Made by a program: the position numbers and the translations under genes. The notes under the pieces were generated by a model, which saw only the letters and a program-made list of their open reading frames with translations, did no database searches and was not told the origin of the DNA. A stretch of DNA of 8,878 bases from J088 sp003695505 [NCBI: Candidatus Dadabacteria bacterium] (GTDB lineage: Bacteria > J088), in assembly GCA_003695505.1 (NCBI GenBank), contig RFIY01000098.1, positions 1 to 8,878 on the forward strand, read 5' to 3'. Shown in pieces: positions 1 to 5,569 of this stretch (position 1 is the first letter of the stretch; each line of letters begins with the position of its first letter).

Positions 1-672
1 GACCGGTACACCAAACTGTTTGCGTGTCTTGACGTATTCGACGGTCATATCGAGCATCGTCGCCGACAGCCCAAGCAACTGCGCACTGCTGCCAACAACC
101 GCCCGCAGAAACGCGGCCTGGGCAACATTCCGGTCGCCAACGCTCTGCCACGCCTGGGCGCCGGGATCGGCAACGCCGGTCTGGCGACCACGATCCACCG
201 ACGGCTCAAGCGTCAGTTCGACAGCGGACGGCGCGGCGATCCGCACCTCGTCGCCGTGGATCCAGATCAGCTGATCGACGGTCGCCGCATGTGGAAACAC
301 GGGCCGCTCGCCATAGCCGACACTGGCGCGGGACATCCCTGCGGCGATCTGCTCCAGCGCGTCGTGATCGGACGCCGCAAGCACCACCGGCGCAACAAGC
401 GCGGTGTCGGCCAGCGGCAATGGCAGTGCGACACGACCGGCCGCCTCGAGCAGGCGGACGATGTCGAGTACACCCATACCGAGTCCGCCACTGGCCTCGG
501 GTACCAGCATCGCCGTGACGCCCTGTTCGGCCAGTGCGCTCCAGAGTTCGTCGCCGCGCCAGCGGGGGTCCGCCCAGGCTTCGCGAACCGTCTCGGGCGT
601 GCAGCGGTCGCGCAGCAGTCCGGCAACCGCATCGTAGAACATCTGCTGATCTTCGCTGAATCCAAAATACAT
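1..672 (-). CDS. fadE32: Acyl-CoA dehydrogenase, FadE32-like degenerate subunit (partial, C-terminus beyond left edge)
   Basis: The reading frame starts at ATG 672 and stays open for 224 codons to the window edge, so the C-terminal part is missing. It begins MYFGFSEDQQ, a typical acyl-CoA dehydrogenase (ACAD) N-terminus. The N-terminal helical domain follows (about residues 1-110), then a short, diverged middle domain, then the start of the C-terminal helical domain with VKTRKQFG at 214-221, the ACAD signature whose Arg contacts the flavin across the dimer. The flavin/substrate loop usually read as EPxxGSD between the first two domains is not recognisable. That is typical of the partner subunit in the alpha2beta2 ACADs of steroid catabolism. 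It starts 9 bp after the FadE31-like gene, which supports a heteromeric complex. I infer it is the FadE32-type partner. FadE33/IpdE2-type is the alternative, and the symbol is tentative. Confidence 0.75.
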   Translation of the reverse strand, partial: MYFGFSEDQQMFYDAVAGLLRDRCTPETVREAWADPRWRGDELWSALAEQGVTAMLVPEASGGLGMGVLDIVRLLEAAGRVALPLPLADTALVAPVVLAASDHDALEQIAAGMSRASVGYGERPVFPHAATVDQLIWIHGDEVRIAAPSAVELTLEPSVDRGRQTGVADPGAQAWQSVGDRNVAQAAFLRAVVGSSAQLLGLSATMLDMTVEYVKTRKQFGVPV

Positions 673-681
673 GGCCCAACC

Positions 682-1848
682 CTATCGCGGCAGGCCCAGC
701 ACGCGCTGGGCAATGATGTTGCGCTGGATTTCGTTTGTGCCGGCATAGATCGGGCCCGCCAGCGCAAACTGAAACCCCTTCATCCAGCGGCCACCGTCCA
801 CGGCGTGGTCGGCGTGCTCGTCGAGTTCGGCCAGCTCTCCAAGCAGTTCCAGGGCTACCTCGTGCGTGCGGATGTCCATCTCGGACCAGAAAATCTTGTT
901 CAGGCTGGAATCGGCGCCAATCGAGCCGCCGTCCATCATCCGCGATACGGTCTGGAAGGTGTACCAGCGGTACGCCTGCGCCTCGAGCCAGGCGCGAATG
1001 ACGGCATCACGCAGCCGCTCGTCCTGTTGCCGGCCGGACCGCTGCAACAGCTCGATCAACCGGGCCGCCGTCGCGATGAACCGCCCCGGACTGCGCAGAC
1101 TCAGGCCGCGTTCGGATGAAGTTGTCGTCATCGCGACGTTCCAGCCCTTGTTGACCTCGCCCAGCACGTTCTCGTCGGGAACGAACACATTGTCGAGGAA
1201 GATCTCACCGAAGCCGAGGTCGCCGTCGAGTCGCTCGACGCCGCGCACCGTGACGCCTTCGGCCTTGAGCGGAAACAGGAAGTAGGTCAGACCGCGGTGG
1301 CGCTCGGCTTCGGGATCGGTGCGGAACAGGCCAAATGCCGAATCACAGAATACGGCCCTCGTCGACCAGGTTTTCTGCCCGCTCAGCAGCCAGCCGCCGT
1401 CGGTGCGCACGGCGGTGCTGCGCACCCCGGCCAGATCGCTGCCGGCATTCGGCTCACTCCAGGCCTGTGCCCAGAGGTGCTCGGCGGCGGCCATCGGACG
1501 CAGGATGCGCTCTTTCTGCTCGTCGGTGCCGAATTCGAAAATCGTCGGCGCAAGCAGAAAGATACCATTCTGAGTGATCCGCGGCGGCGCGCCGGCCAGA
1601 TAGTACTCTTCTTCGAAAATCAGCCATTCCATGAGTGTCGCGCCGCGCCCGCCGTACTGCTCTGGCCACGATACGACGGCCCAGCGATTGTCGTACAGCT
1701 TGCGCTCCCACTCGCGACACAGCGCAAAACCTTCGTGCGTGTCGCCCGACGGCAGATCGGCCGGCACGTTTTCACGCAACCAGGTGCGGCATTCCTCACG
1801 AAACGCCTGCTCTTCAGGGGTGAATGTCAGGTCCATCAGACGGCTCAC
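682..1848 (-). CDS. fadE31: Acyl-CoA dehydrogenase, FadE31-like catalytic subunit
   Basis: 388 residues, normal for an ACAD. It has the N-terminal helical domain (about 1-125), the flavin loop WSEPNAGSDLA at 130-140, GQKTWST at 157-163, a beta domain to about 230, and a C-terminal domain ending GPIYAGTNEIQRN...RVLGLPR. From memory it closely resembles M. tuberculosis FadE31, including ERHRGLTYF and FGEIFLDNVFVPDE. The usual Glu of the YEGT motif is Ala369 (YAGT). Glu246 in SSERG lies where the FadE26 and isovaleryl-CoA dehydrogenase group carries its base, so the enzyme is probably active. Proposed role: FAD-dependent desaturation of the ring-opened methyl-oxo-diacyl-CoA (MOODA-CoA step), paired with the next gene. 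I chose GTG 1848 because GGAGG at 1856-1860 sits 7 nt upstream and the start overlaps the ipdC stop (GTGA). ATG 1836 would be 19 nt from it. Confidence 0.88.
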   Translation of the reverse strand: MSRLMDLTFTPEEQAFREECRTWLRENVPADLPSGDTHEGFALCREWERKLYDNRWAVVSWPEQYGGRGATLMEWLIFEEEYYLAGAPPRITQNGIFLLAPTIFEFGTDEQKERILRPMAAAEHLWAQAWSEPNAGSDLAGVRSTAVRTDGGWLLSGQKTWSTRAVFCDSAFGLFRTDPEAERHRGLTYFLFPLKAEGVTVRGVERLDGDLGFGEIFLDNVFVPDENVLGEVNKGWNVAMTTTSSERGLSLRSPGRFIATAARLIELLQRSGRQQDERLRDAVIRAWLEAQAYRWYTFQTVSRMMDGGSIGADSSLNKIFWSEMDIRTHEVALELLGELAELDEHADHAVDGGRWMKGFQFALAGPIYAGTNEIQRNIIAQRVLGLPR

Positions 1849-2963
1849 GCCTGCGCCTCCATGGTTGATTCGGACGACGTGTCGGATGCAGCACGCAGTG
1901 CCGACAACCGGTCCAGGGTTTGATGGGCTTCGTTCATGATGCGATCGAGCAGTTCGGCGACCGTCGGGATGTCGCCGATGGCTCCGGTGACCTGCCCGGT
2001 CGGCAGGATGCCGGCATCGACGCGGCCCTCGACGACCGTGGCGCGGGTCAGCATCGGCGCATTCGCCGCCATCGTCACCTGCGCCCAGGTCAGGCCCTGA
2101 TTCTTGCGCATGGCGAGCCCTTCGCGAAGCAGCGCCCAGAAACTGTTTCCGGTCACCTTGCGCATCGCCAGCGCATTGCGAAACGCGAGCCAGAGGCGGC
2201 GAATCGGCCCGGCATGTTCGAGCTTGTCGATCAGCGGCGTGCGAATGACCCGTTGCGGATGCCCGTCGACGACGGTCGTGACGATCGTATCGCGCAGGCC
2301 GGTCTGTAGATAGACCTGCTTGACGTGCTCGGGGACGTGGCTCTCCTGCGTGAGCAGGAAACGCGTCCCCATCGCGATACCCGCGGCACCCCACGCGAGG
2401 GCGGCAACGAGCCCCTGGCCGCTGTTGAATCCGCCGGCGCCGATGACCGGAATGTCCACAGCGCGCGCCACGGCGGGCAACAGCAGCGTCGTCGCGATCG
2501 GCCCGGTGTGCCCACCGCCTTCGTGCCCTTGCGCAATGACCGCATCCACGCCCCATTCCTGCATCTTTTCGGCGTGCCGTGGCGCGCCGACGGTCGGCAT
2601 CACGAGAATATCGGCGGCCTTGAGGCGATCGATCACATCACGCGGCGGCGGGCTTGCAAACGACGCGAGGCGAATCTTGTGCTCGATCAGAAAGGCGATG
2701 TAGCGGTCGATATCGGGCTGATCACCACGCAGATTGACGCCGAACGGATTGTCCGTTCGCTGGCGCACCTTGTCGACCGCCTCCGCAAGTTGTTCGATCG
2801 TCATCGTCGCCGAGGCGAGGATACCGAATCCGCCAGCAGCCGCCGTCGCCGCGGTCAGGCGCGCGCCGGAGACCCAGCCCATGCCTGTCTGAACGATCGG
2901 AAAACGGACGCCGACCAGTTCGGTAAACGGCGTCTTCAACGGCCGTGCGGGGGATGTCGTCAT
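1845..2963 (-). CDS. ipdC: IpdC-like flavin oxidoreductase (nitronate monooxygenase fold), steroid HIP pathway
   Basis: 372 residues with a TIM-barrel, FMN-binding nitronate monooxygenase/2-nitropropane dioxygenase fold. Visible motifs are IVQTGMGWVSG at 23-33, AAAGGFGILAS at 41-51, QGHEGGGHTG at 145-154 with the family His at 152, and the phosphate-binding IPVIGAGGFNSGQG at 171-184, followed by GTRFLLTQES. A C-terminal extension after about 225 (FRNALAMRK, GNSFWALLREGLAMRKNQG) is what I recall of the IpdC/Rv3553 group rather than true nitronate monooxygenases. It lies directly after ipdAB, as in the mycobacterial cluster. IpdC is known to act on the bicyclic CoA thioester before ring D opening; I am unsure of the exact redox step. 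Start ATG 2963 overlaps the ipdB stop as ATGA. Generic pipelines will probably label it a nitronate monooxygenase. Confidence 0.88.
   Translation of the reverse strand: MTTSPARPLKTPFTELVGVRFPIVQTGMGWVSGARLTAATAAAGGFGILASATMTIEQLAEAVDKVRQRTDNPFGVNLRGDQPDIDRYIAFLIEHKIRLASFASPPPRDVIDRLKAADILVMPTVGAPRHAEKMQEWGVDAVIAQGHEGGGHTGPIATTLLLPAVARAVDIPVIGAGGFNSGQGLVAALAWGAAGIAMGTRFLLTQESHVPEHVKQVYLQTGLRDTIVTTVVDGHPQRVIRTPLIDKLEHAGPIRRLWLAFRNALAMRKVTGNSFWALLREGLAMRKNQGLTWAQVTMAANAPMLTRATVVEGRVDAGILPTGQVTGAIGDIPTVAELLDRIMNEAHQTLDRLSALRAASDTSSESTMEAQA
1856..1860 (-). promoter_or_regulatory. Ribosome binding site of the fadE31-like gene
   Basis: GGAGG on the minus strand lies 7 nt before GTG 1848, inside the end of ipdC. 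It decides the start: GTG 1848 rather than the in-frame ATG 1836, which is 19 nt away. Confidence 0.7.
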
Positions 2964-3715
2964 TCCGCCACTTCCCGGAAACGCCGTCCTTCGGGATCGA
3001 GCTGTTCGATCAGCGCCAGCTCCTCCGGCGTCGGCGTGCGGGTCTCGGGTACATCGTCGGGAACGACCAGATCGAAGGCGCACGCTTCCTGGACATCCTC
3101 GACCGACACACCCGGATGCAGCGACCGCAGGCGCATCCGATGGTCCGGGGTGTCGAAATCGAAGACAGCGAGGTTGCTCACGACGCAGCGAATCTCGTGA
3201 AATCGCCGCTGCTGCTCGGAAAGCTGCGCCGCGCGGTCATAGCCGACCCCCGAGACCATATCCACCTGGTCAACGAACACACGCGCGTTCTGTCTGCCGA
3301 CGAAATAGCTCGTCGTATGATTGATGGTGTTTCCAGGCGCGCCACGGGCGCCGAGCAGTTGTACCTTCGGACGCTCCCACGGCCCGATGCAGGAGATGTT
3401 CTGATTCCCGTAACGGTCGATCTGGGTCGCGCCCATCATCACATGGCGTCGCCCCCACCAGAGCGTGTCAAAAACGAAGCGGTATGGCATCCACCCTTCG
3501 GCCACCGGCTCGCCGGCGTCTCCGGACACGGGCGCCGTATCGGCACGAATCGTCGCAATGCCATCGGTCAGCACCAGATCCGGTTCAAACGTCAGGCGGG
3601 CCAGGCGCGCACCCAGCGACGGGATCAGTCCCATGGGGCTGGCCATGATCTCGCCGTCGCCGCGGAACGCCTCGGCGCAGGCAACGACACAAATATCTGC
3701 GCGTGTTGCGGTCAT
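2960..3715 (-). CDS. ipdB: IpdB, beta subunit of COCHEA-CoA ring hydrolase (CoA-transferase fold)
   Basis: 251 residues of the class I CoA-transferase beta fold. It carries the stretches I remember from M. tuberculosis IpdB (Rv3552): GARLARLTF at 35-43, WGRRHVMMGATQIDRYGNQN at 87-106, RGAPGNTINHTTSYFVG at 124-140, and SLHPGV at 198-203. Where true CoA-transferases have the nucleophilic Glu of SENG, I read LTDG (49-52). This fits the known fact that IpdAB is a hydrolase and not a transferase. With IpdA it opens the last steroid ring of COCHEA-CoA in the cytoplasm. Start ATG 3715 overlaps the ipdA stop (ATGA), with AAGGCGG at 3723-3729 as ribosome binding site 7 nt upstream. The stop overlaps the ipdC start in the same way. 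The alignment-based claims come from memory, but the identity looks firm. Confidence 0.94.
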   Translation of the reverse strand: MTATRADICVVACAEAFRGDGEIMASPMGLIPSLGARLARLTFEPDLVLTDGIATIRADTAPVSGDAGEPVAEGWMPYRFVFDTLWWGRRHVMMGATQIDRYGNQNISCIGPWERPKVQLLGARGAPGNTINHTTSYFVGRQNARVFVDQVDMVSGVGYDRAAQLSEQQRRFHEIRCVVSNLAVFDFDTPDHRMRLRSLHPGVSVEDVQEACAFDLVVPDDVPETRTPTPEELALIEQLDPEGRRFREVAE

Positions 3716-4557
3716 CGTTGCACCGCCTTCTGGTATTCGTCTTCCGGCACATCGAGGTAGCGCGCCCGAAACGCCGCCCACGCGGCTTCGTCTTTGGCCG
3801 TCGCGGCATATTCCTTCTGGAACGCCTCGTCGCGCCCGTAGTCGGGCGGGCATTCCGTAAAATGCGCGCCGTTGGGTGCCTCGATCACGCCAGTCACCAT
3901 CATTCGGTTGATCTTGAAATTCTGCAGCGGCGCCTCGTCCGCGAGCGCTTCGGTCGGTAGCAGTTTCTCGCAGCTCATGAAGGTACGCTCCGCGGCCATG
4001 GCGAACAGATCGTCGAAATACGGATCGACGTTCAGGTAGACGCCGTTGCCGGCCGCATCGGCACGGTGCATGTGGATCAACGCCACGTCGAGCTTCAGCG
4101 CTGGCATCGCGACGAGCTCTTCGCCATCCTCGTACGGCGACGCGACCGTTTTCAGATGCGGATTGATGCGCATGACATCAGATCCGAGACCGGCGCGGGT
4201 CGGCAGGAAAGGCAACCGCAACGCGGCCGCGTACAACCCCCACTGGAACATGCCCTCGTCGTATTCGACCGCCTCGACGGTGCCCTGCTCGCGGGCGTTG
4301 CGAAAATGCGGTTCGAGCGGAATCGAATCGAGCGAGACGAAGCCATAGACGACGCGCCGCGCCTGCCCCGTCGCGCAGAGAATCCCGACGTCGGGACCAC
4401 CGTACGACACGACCGTCAGGTCTTTCACGCCGGAGCGAACGATCGCACGCACCAGCGACATCGGCTTGCGGCGCGAACCCCAGCCGCCGATTCCGATCGT
4501 CATACCGTCTCGAAGCTCGGAGCAAAACTCCTGATGTGTCAACGTCTTGTCGGCCAA
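3712..4557 (-). CDS. ipdA: IpdA, alpha subunit of COCHEA-CoA ring hydrolase (CoA-transferase fold)
   Basis: 281 residues. The glycine-rich N-terminus GMTIGIGGWGSRRKPM (18-33) with DLTVVSYGGPD (46-56), YGFVSLDS (71-78), LPFLPTRAGLGSD (115-127), DPYFDDLFAMAAER (178-191) and PDYGRDE (238-244) match what I recall of M. tuberculosis IpdA (Rv3551). Glu101 in DEGM probably corresponds to the active-site Glu105 of the M. tuberculosis enzyme; that numbering is from memory. With IpdB it hydrolyses the C-C bond of the last steroid ring. The start is TTG 4557: no in-frame ATG or GTG lies between the promoter and this point, AAGGTGG sits 7 nt upstream, and the residues after it (ADKT) line up with the PDKR start of the mycobacterial protein. 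First gene of the left operon, behind a leader of roughly 138 nt. Confidence 0.94.
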   Translation of the reverse strand: MADKTLTHQEFCSELRDGMTIGIGGWGSRRKPMSLVRAIVRSGVKDLTVVSYGGPDVGILCATGQARRVVYGFVSLDSIPLEPHFRNAREQGTVEAVEYDEGMFQWGLYAAALRLPFLPTRAGLGSDVMRINPHLKTVASPYEDGEELVAMPALKLDVALIHMHRADAAGNGVYLNVDPYFDDLFAMAAERTFMSCEKLLPTEALADEAPLQNFKINRMMVTGVIEAPNGAHFTECPPDYGRDEAFQKEYAATAKDEAAWAAFRARYLDVPEDEYQKAVQR

Positions 4558-4564
4558 AGTCCGA

Positions 4565-4572
4565 CCACCTTT
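4565..4572 (-). promoter_or_regulatory. Ribosome binding site of ipdA, supports a TTG start
   Basis: AAAGGTGG on the minus strand ends 7 nt before TTG 4557. It is the only good Shine-Dalgarno sequence in the leader and decides the rare start codon. The next in-frame ATG is Met19 of the protein, inside the conserved N-terminus, and would remove part of the fold. Confidence 0.65.
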
Positions 4573-4680
4573 CAACGTGAAATGCAGCTCTTCATGAGTA
4601 CAACCAGCCGCGCTGTCGGCATCTTGCGCACCTTGGCCGGTATGGTTTACGAGGGGTCGCGCTCTGATCCGGGGAGCCCG

Positions 4681-4698
4681 AATAGAACGTGTTTCATT
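4681..4698. promoter_or_regulatory. Operator 1, KstR-type palindrome
   Basis: AATAGAACGTGTTTCATT is an 18-bp imperfect palindrome with 6 of 8 half-site positions symmetric around a central GT. Its core 4683-4696 fits every fixed base of TnnAACnnGTTnnA, the consensus described for the TetR-family cholesterol repressor KstR in mycobacteria. It lies just downstream of the -10 box of the ipdA promoter and covers the predicted transcription start near 4695, a normal place for a repressor site. No regulator gene is in the window, so the protein that binds is inferred. Confidence 0.7.
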
Positions 4699-4701
4699 TT
4701 G

Positions 4702-4730
4702 AGTGTACGCCCTTTGCCGCATTCTGTCAA
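4702..4730 (-). promoter_or_regulatory. Promoter of the ipdA operon
   Basis: Read on the minus strand: -35 TTGACA (4725-4730, 6/6 match to the sigma70 consensus), a 17-bp spacer, and -10 TACACT (4702-4707, 4/6). Transcription would start near 4695, inside operator 1, and give a leader of about 138 nt before the TTG start of ipdA. Good sequence match and ideal spacing, but not experimentally shown. Confidence 0.7.
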
Positions 4731-4734
4731 TCGA

Positions 4735-4752
4735 AGTAGAACGTGTTTCACT
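4735..4752. promoter_or_regulatory. Operator 2, KstR-type palindrome
   Basis: AGTAGAACGTGTTTCACT has the same 14-bp core as operator 1. The second base and its partner both differ from operator 1 (A:T there, G:C here), so the dyad symmetry is kept. It lies between the ipdA promoter and the start of the SDR gene, and would cover the promoter of the right operon in either of the two placements considered for it. Confidence 0.7.
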
Positions 4753-4756
4753 TTGC

Positions 4757-4765
4757 TGGTACACT
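4757..4765 (+). promoter_or_regulatory. Candidate extended -10 promoter of the right operon
   Basis: TGG followed by TACACT (4760-4765) is an extended -10 element with 4/6 match in the hexamer, and there is no good -35 box 16-19 bp upstream. Transcription would start at about 4772-4773, on the ATG of the SDR gene, implying a leaderless or nearly leaderless mRNA. The alternative is TTGCCG (4714-4719), 17 bp, TAGAAC (4737-4742), also 4/6 in each box. It would give a leader of roughly 24 nt, with operator 2 on the -10 box. I cannot decide between them. Confidence 0.35.
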
Positions 4766-4772
4766 GGTTGCC

Positions 4773-5543
4773 ATGCAGGACTGGAACGACTGGTTCACTG
4801 ACGGATTCGCGCTCGTCGCCGGTGGTAGCGGCGGTATCGGGGCGGCCTGCGCCCAGGCACTCGCAGAGGCTGGCAGCGATGTCGCGCTTGGTTATCGCGG
4901 CAACCGCGACCGCGCCGAAGAAGTCGCAACCGATCTCGCGGCGACCGGCGTCCGGGTCGAACTCGTACACCTGGACCTGAGCGATGCAGCGGCGGTTCGT
5001 GCCGCCATCGACCGGCTCACCGAAATCCAGCCGCTGCATTCGGTCATCAACGCCGCCGGCGCGGCGATCGACATGACCTGGATCTCGGAGCTGACGCCGC
5101 AGCACTTCGCAGAGGTGCTTCAGGCCGATGCCGGCGGCGCATTCAATCTGTTTCACGCCGCCCTGCCCGCGCTGCGTCAAACGCACGGCAGCATCGTGCA
5201 GATTTCCAGCGCCGGCCTGCGGCGCTATCCGACACGCGACATCCTCAGTGTCGCCCCCAAGGCGGCAATCGAGGCACTGATTCGGGGCATTGCCCGCGAG
5301 GAGGGACGCCACGGCGTGCGCGCCAATTCGATCGGCGTCGGTGTCGTCGACGCCGGAATGTTCACGCGCCTGCGGGAATCGCATCTGGACGAAGAATGGC
5401 AGCAGGCTGCGATTCGCAACACGCCGCTACGCCGGTTTGGGGACGGCGCCGAAGTCGGCCGCGTCGCCTGCTTTCTGGCATCGAGGGCGGCTTCATTCGT
5501 CACCGGACAGTTCATCGCCGTCGACGGCGGCTACAGCGTCTAA
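4773..5543 (+). CDS. SDR-family protein with altered catalytic residues, steroid cluster
   Basis: 256 residues, one Rossmann domain. The cofactor motif is AGGSGGIG (16-23), in place of TGxxxGIG, and NAAG is at 93-96. The beta5 serines are at 145-146 and Lys163 is in APKAAIEALIR. The C-terminus VTGQFIAVDGGYSV is classical SDR. The usual YxxxK reads SVAPK, so the catalytic Tyr position is Ser159, and the structural Asn of the tetrad appears to be Asp119 (LQADAGG). It may therefore use an unusual mechanism or only bind its ligand. It does not resemble IpdF as I remember that protein. A counterpart of the SDR genes next to mycobacterial ipdAB (Rv3548c/Rv3549c) is possible. ATG 4773 is chosen over GTG 4743, which lies inside operator 2. 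No Shine-Dalgarno sequence precedes it. First gene of the right operon. Confidence 0.88.
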   Translation: MQDWNDWFTDGFALVAGGSGGIGAACAQALAEAGSDVALGYRGNRDRAEEVATDLAATGVRVELVHLDLSDAAAVRAAIDRLTEIQPLHSVINAAGAAIDMTWISELTPQHFAEVLQADAGGAFNLFHAALPALRQTHGSIVQISSAGLRRYPTRDILSVAPKAAIEALIRGIAREEGRHGVRANSIGVGVVDAGMFTRLRESHLDEEWQQAAIRNTPLRRFGDGAEVGRVACFLASRAASFVTGQFIAVDGGYSV

Positions 5544-5569
5544 GAATACCAGACAAAGCATTGGCAGAA

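Larger units (their letters stand above)
4683..4762 (+). repeat. Direct repeat pair (4683-4708 and 4737-4762) carrying the two operators
   Basis: Two 26-bp units, 54 bp apart start to start and in the same orientation, are identical at 22 of 26 positions. Both begin TAGAACGTGTTTCA, then share TTTG, and end GTAC. The 54-bp period is close to five helical turns, so proteins on the two units would sit on roughly the same face of the DNA. Confidence 0.75.

Noticed and set aside
256-1119. 287-codon plus-strand open frame spanning the two dehydrogenase genes
   Set aside because: It crosses the junction of two real minus-strand genes and shows no family features.
1849-2556. Long upstream extension of the FadE31-like frame
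   Set aside because: It runs out of frame through ipdC; the dehydrogenase fold begins at GTG 1848 / ATG 1836.
1845-2963. True nitronate monooxygenase for ipdC
   Set aside because: The fold is the same, but the C-terminal extension and the position after ipdAB fit IpdC better.
2325-3200. 291-codon plus-strand open frame opposite ipdC and ipdB
   Set aside because: Antisense to two well-recognised genes, with no motif of its own.
4596-4680. Terminator, riboswitch or RNA gene in the ipdA leader
   Set aside because: Only a weak GCCG/CGGC stem is visible at 4608-4621, with no T-run and no known riboswitch core.
4558-4764. N-terminal extension of ipdA to a GTG at 4764
   Set aside because: It would run through the promoter and both operators, and the added residues have no counterpart in IpdA; TTG 4557 has a ribosome binding site.
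4743-4772. GTG 4743 as the start of the SDR gene
   Set aside because: It lies inside operator 2 and adds ten residues before an already complete Rossmann N-terminus.
5544-5569. Terminator or separate promoter between the SDR gene and fadD3
   Set aside because: 26 bp with no stem-loop and no convincing -35/-10 pair; treated as an operon joint.
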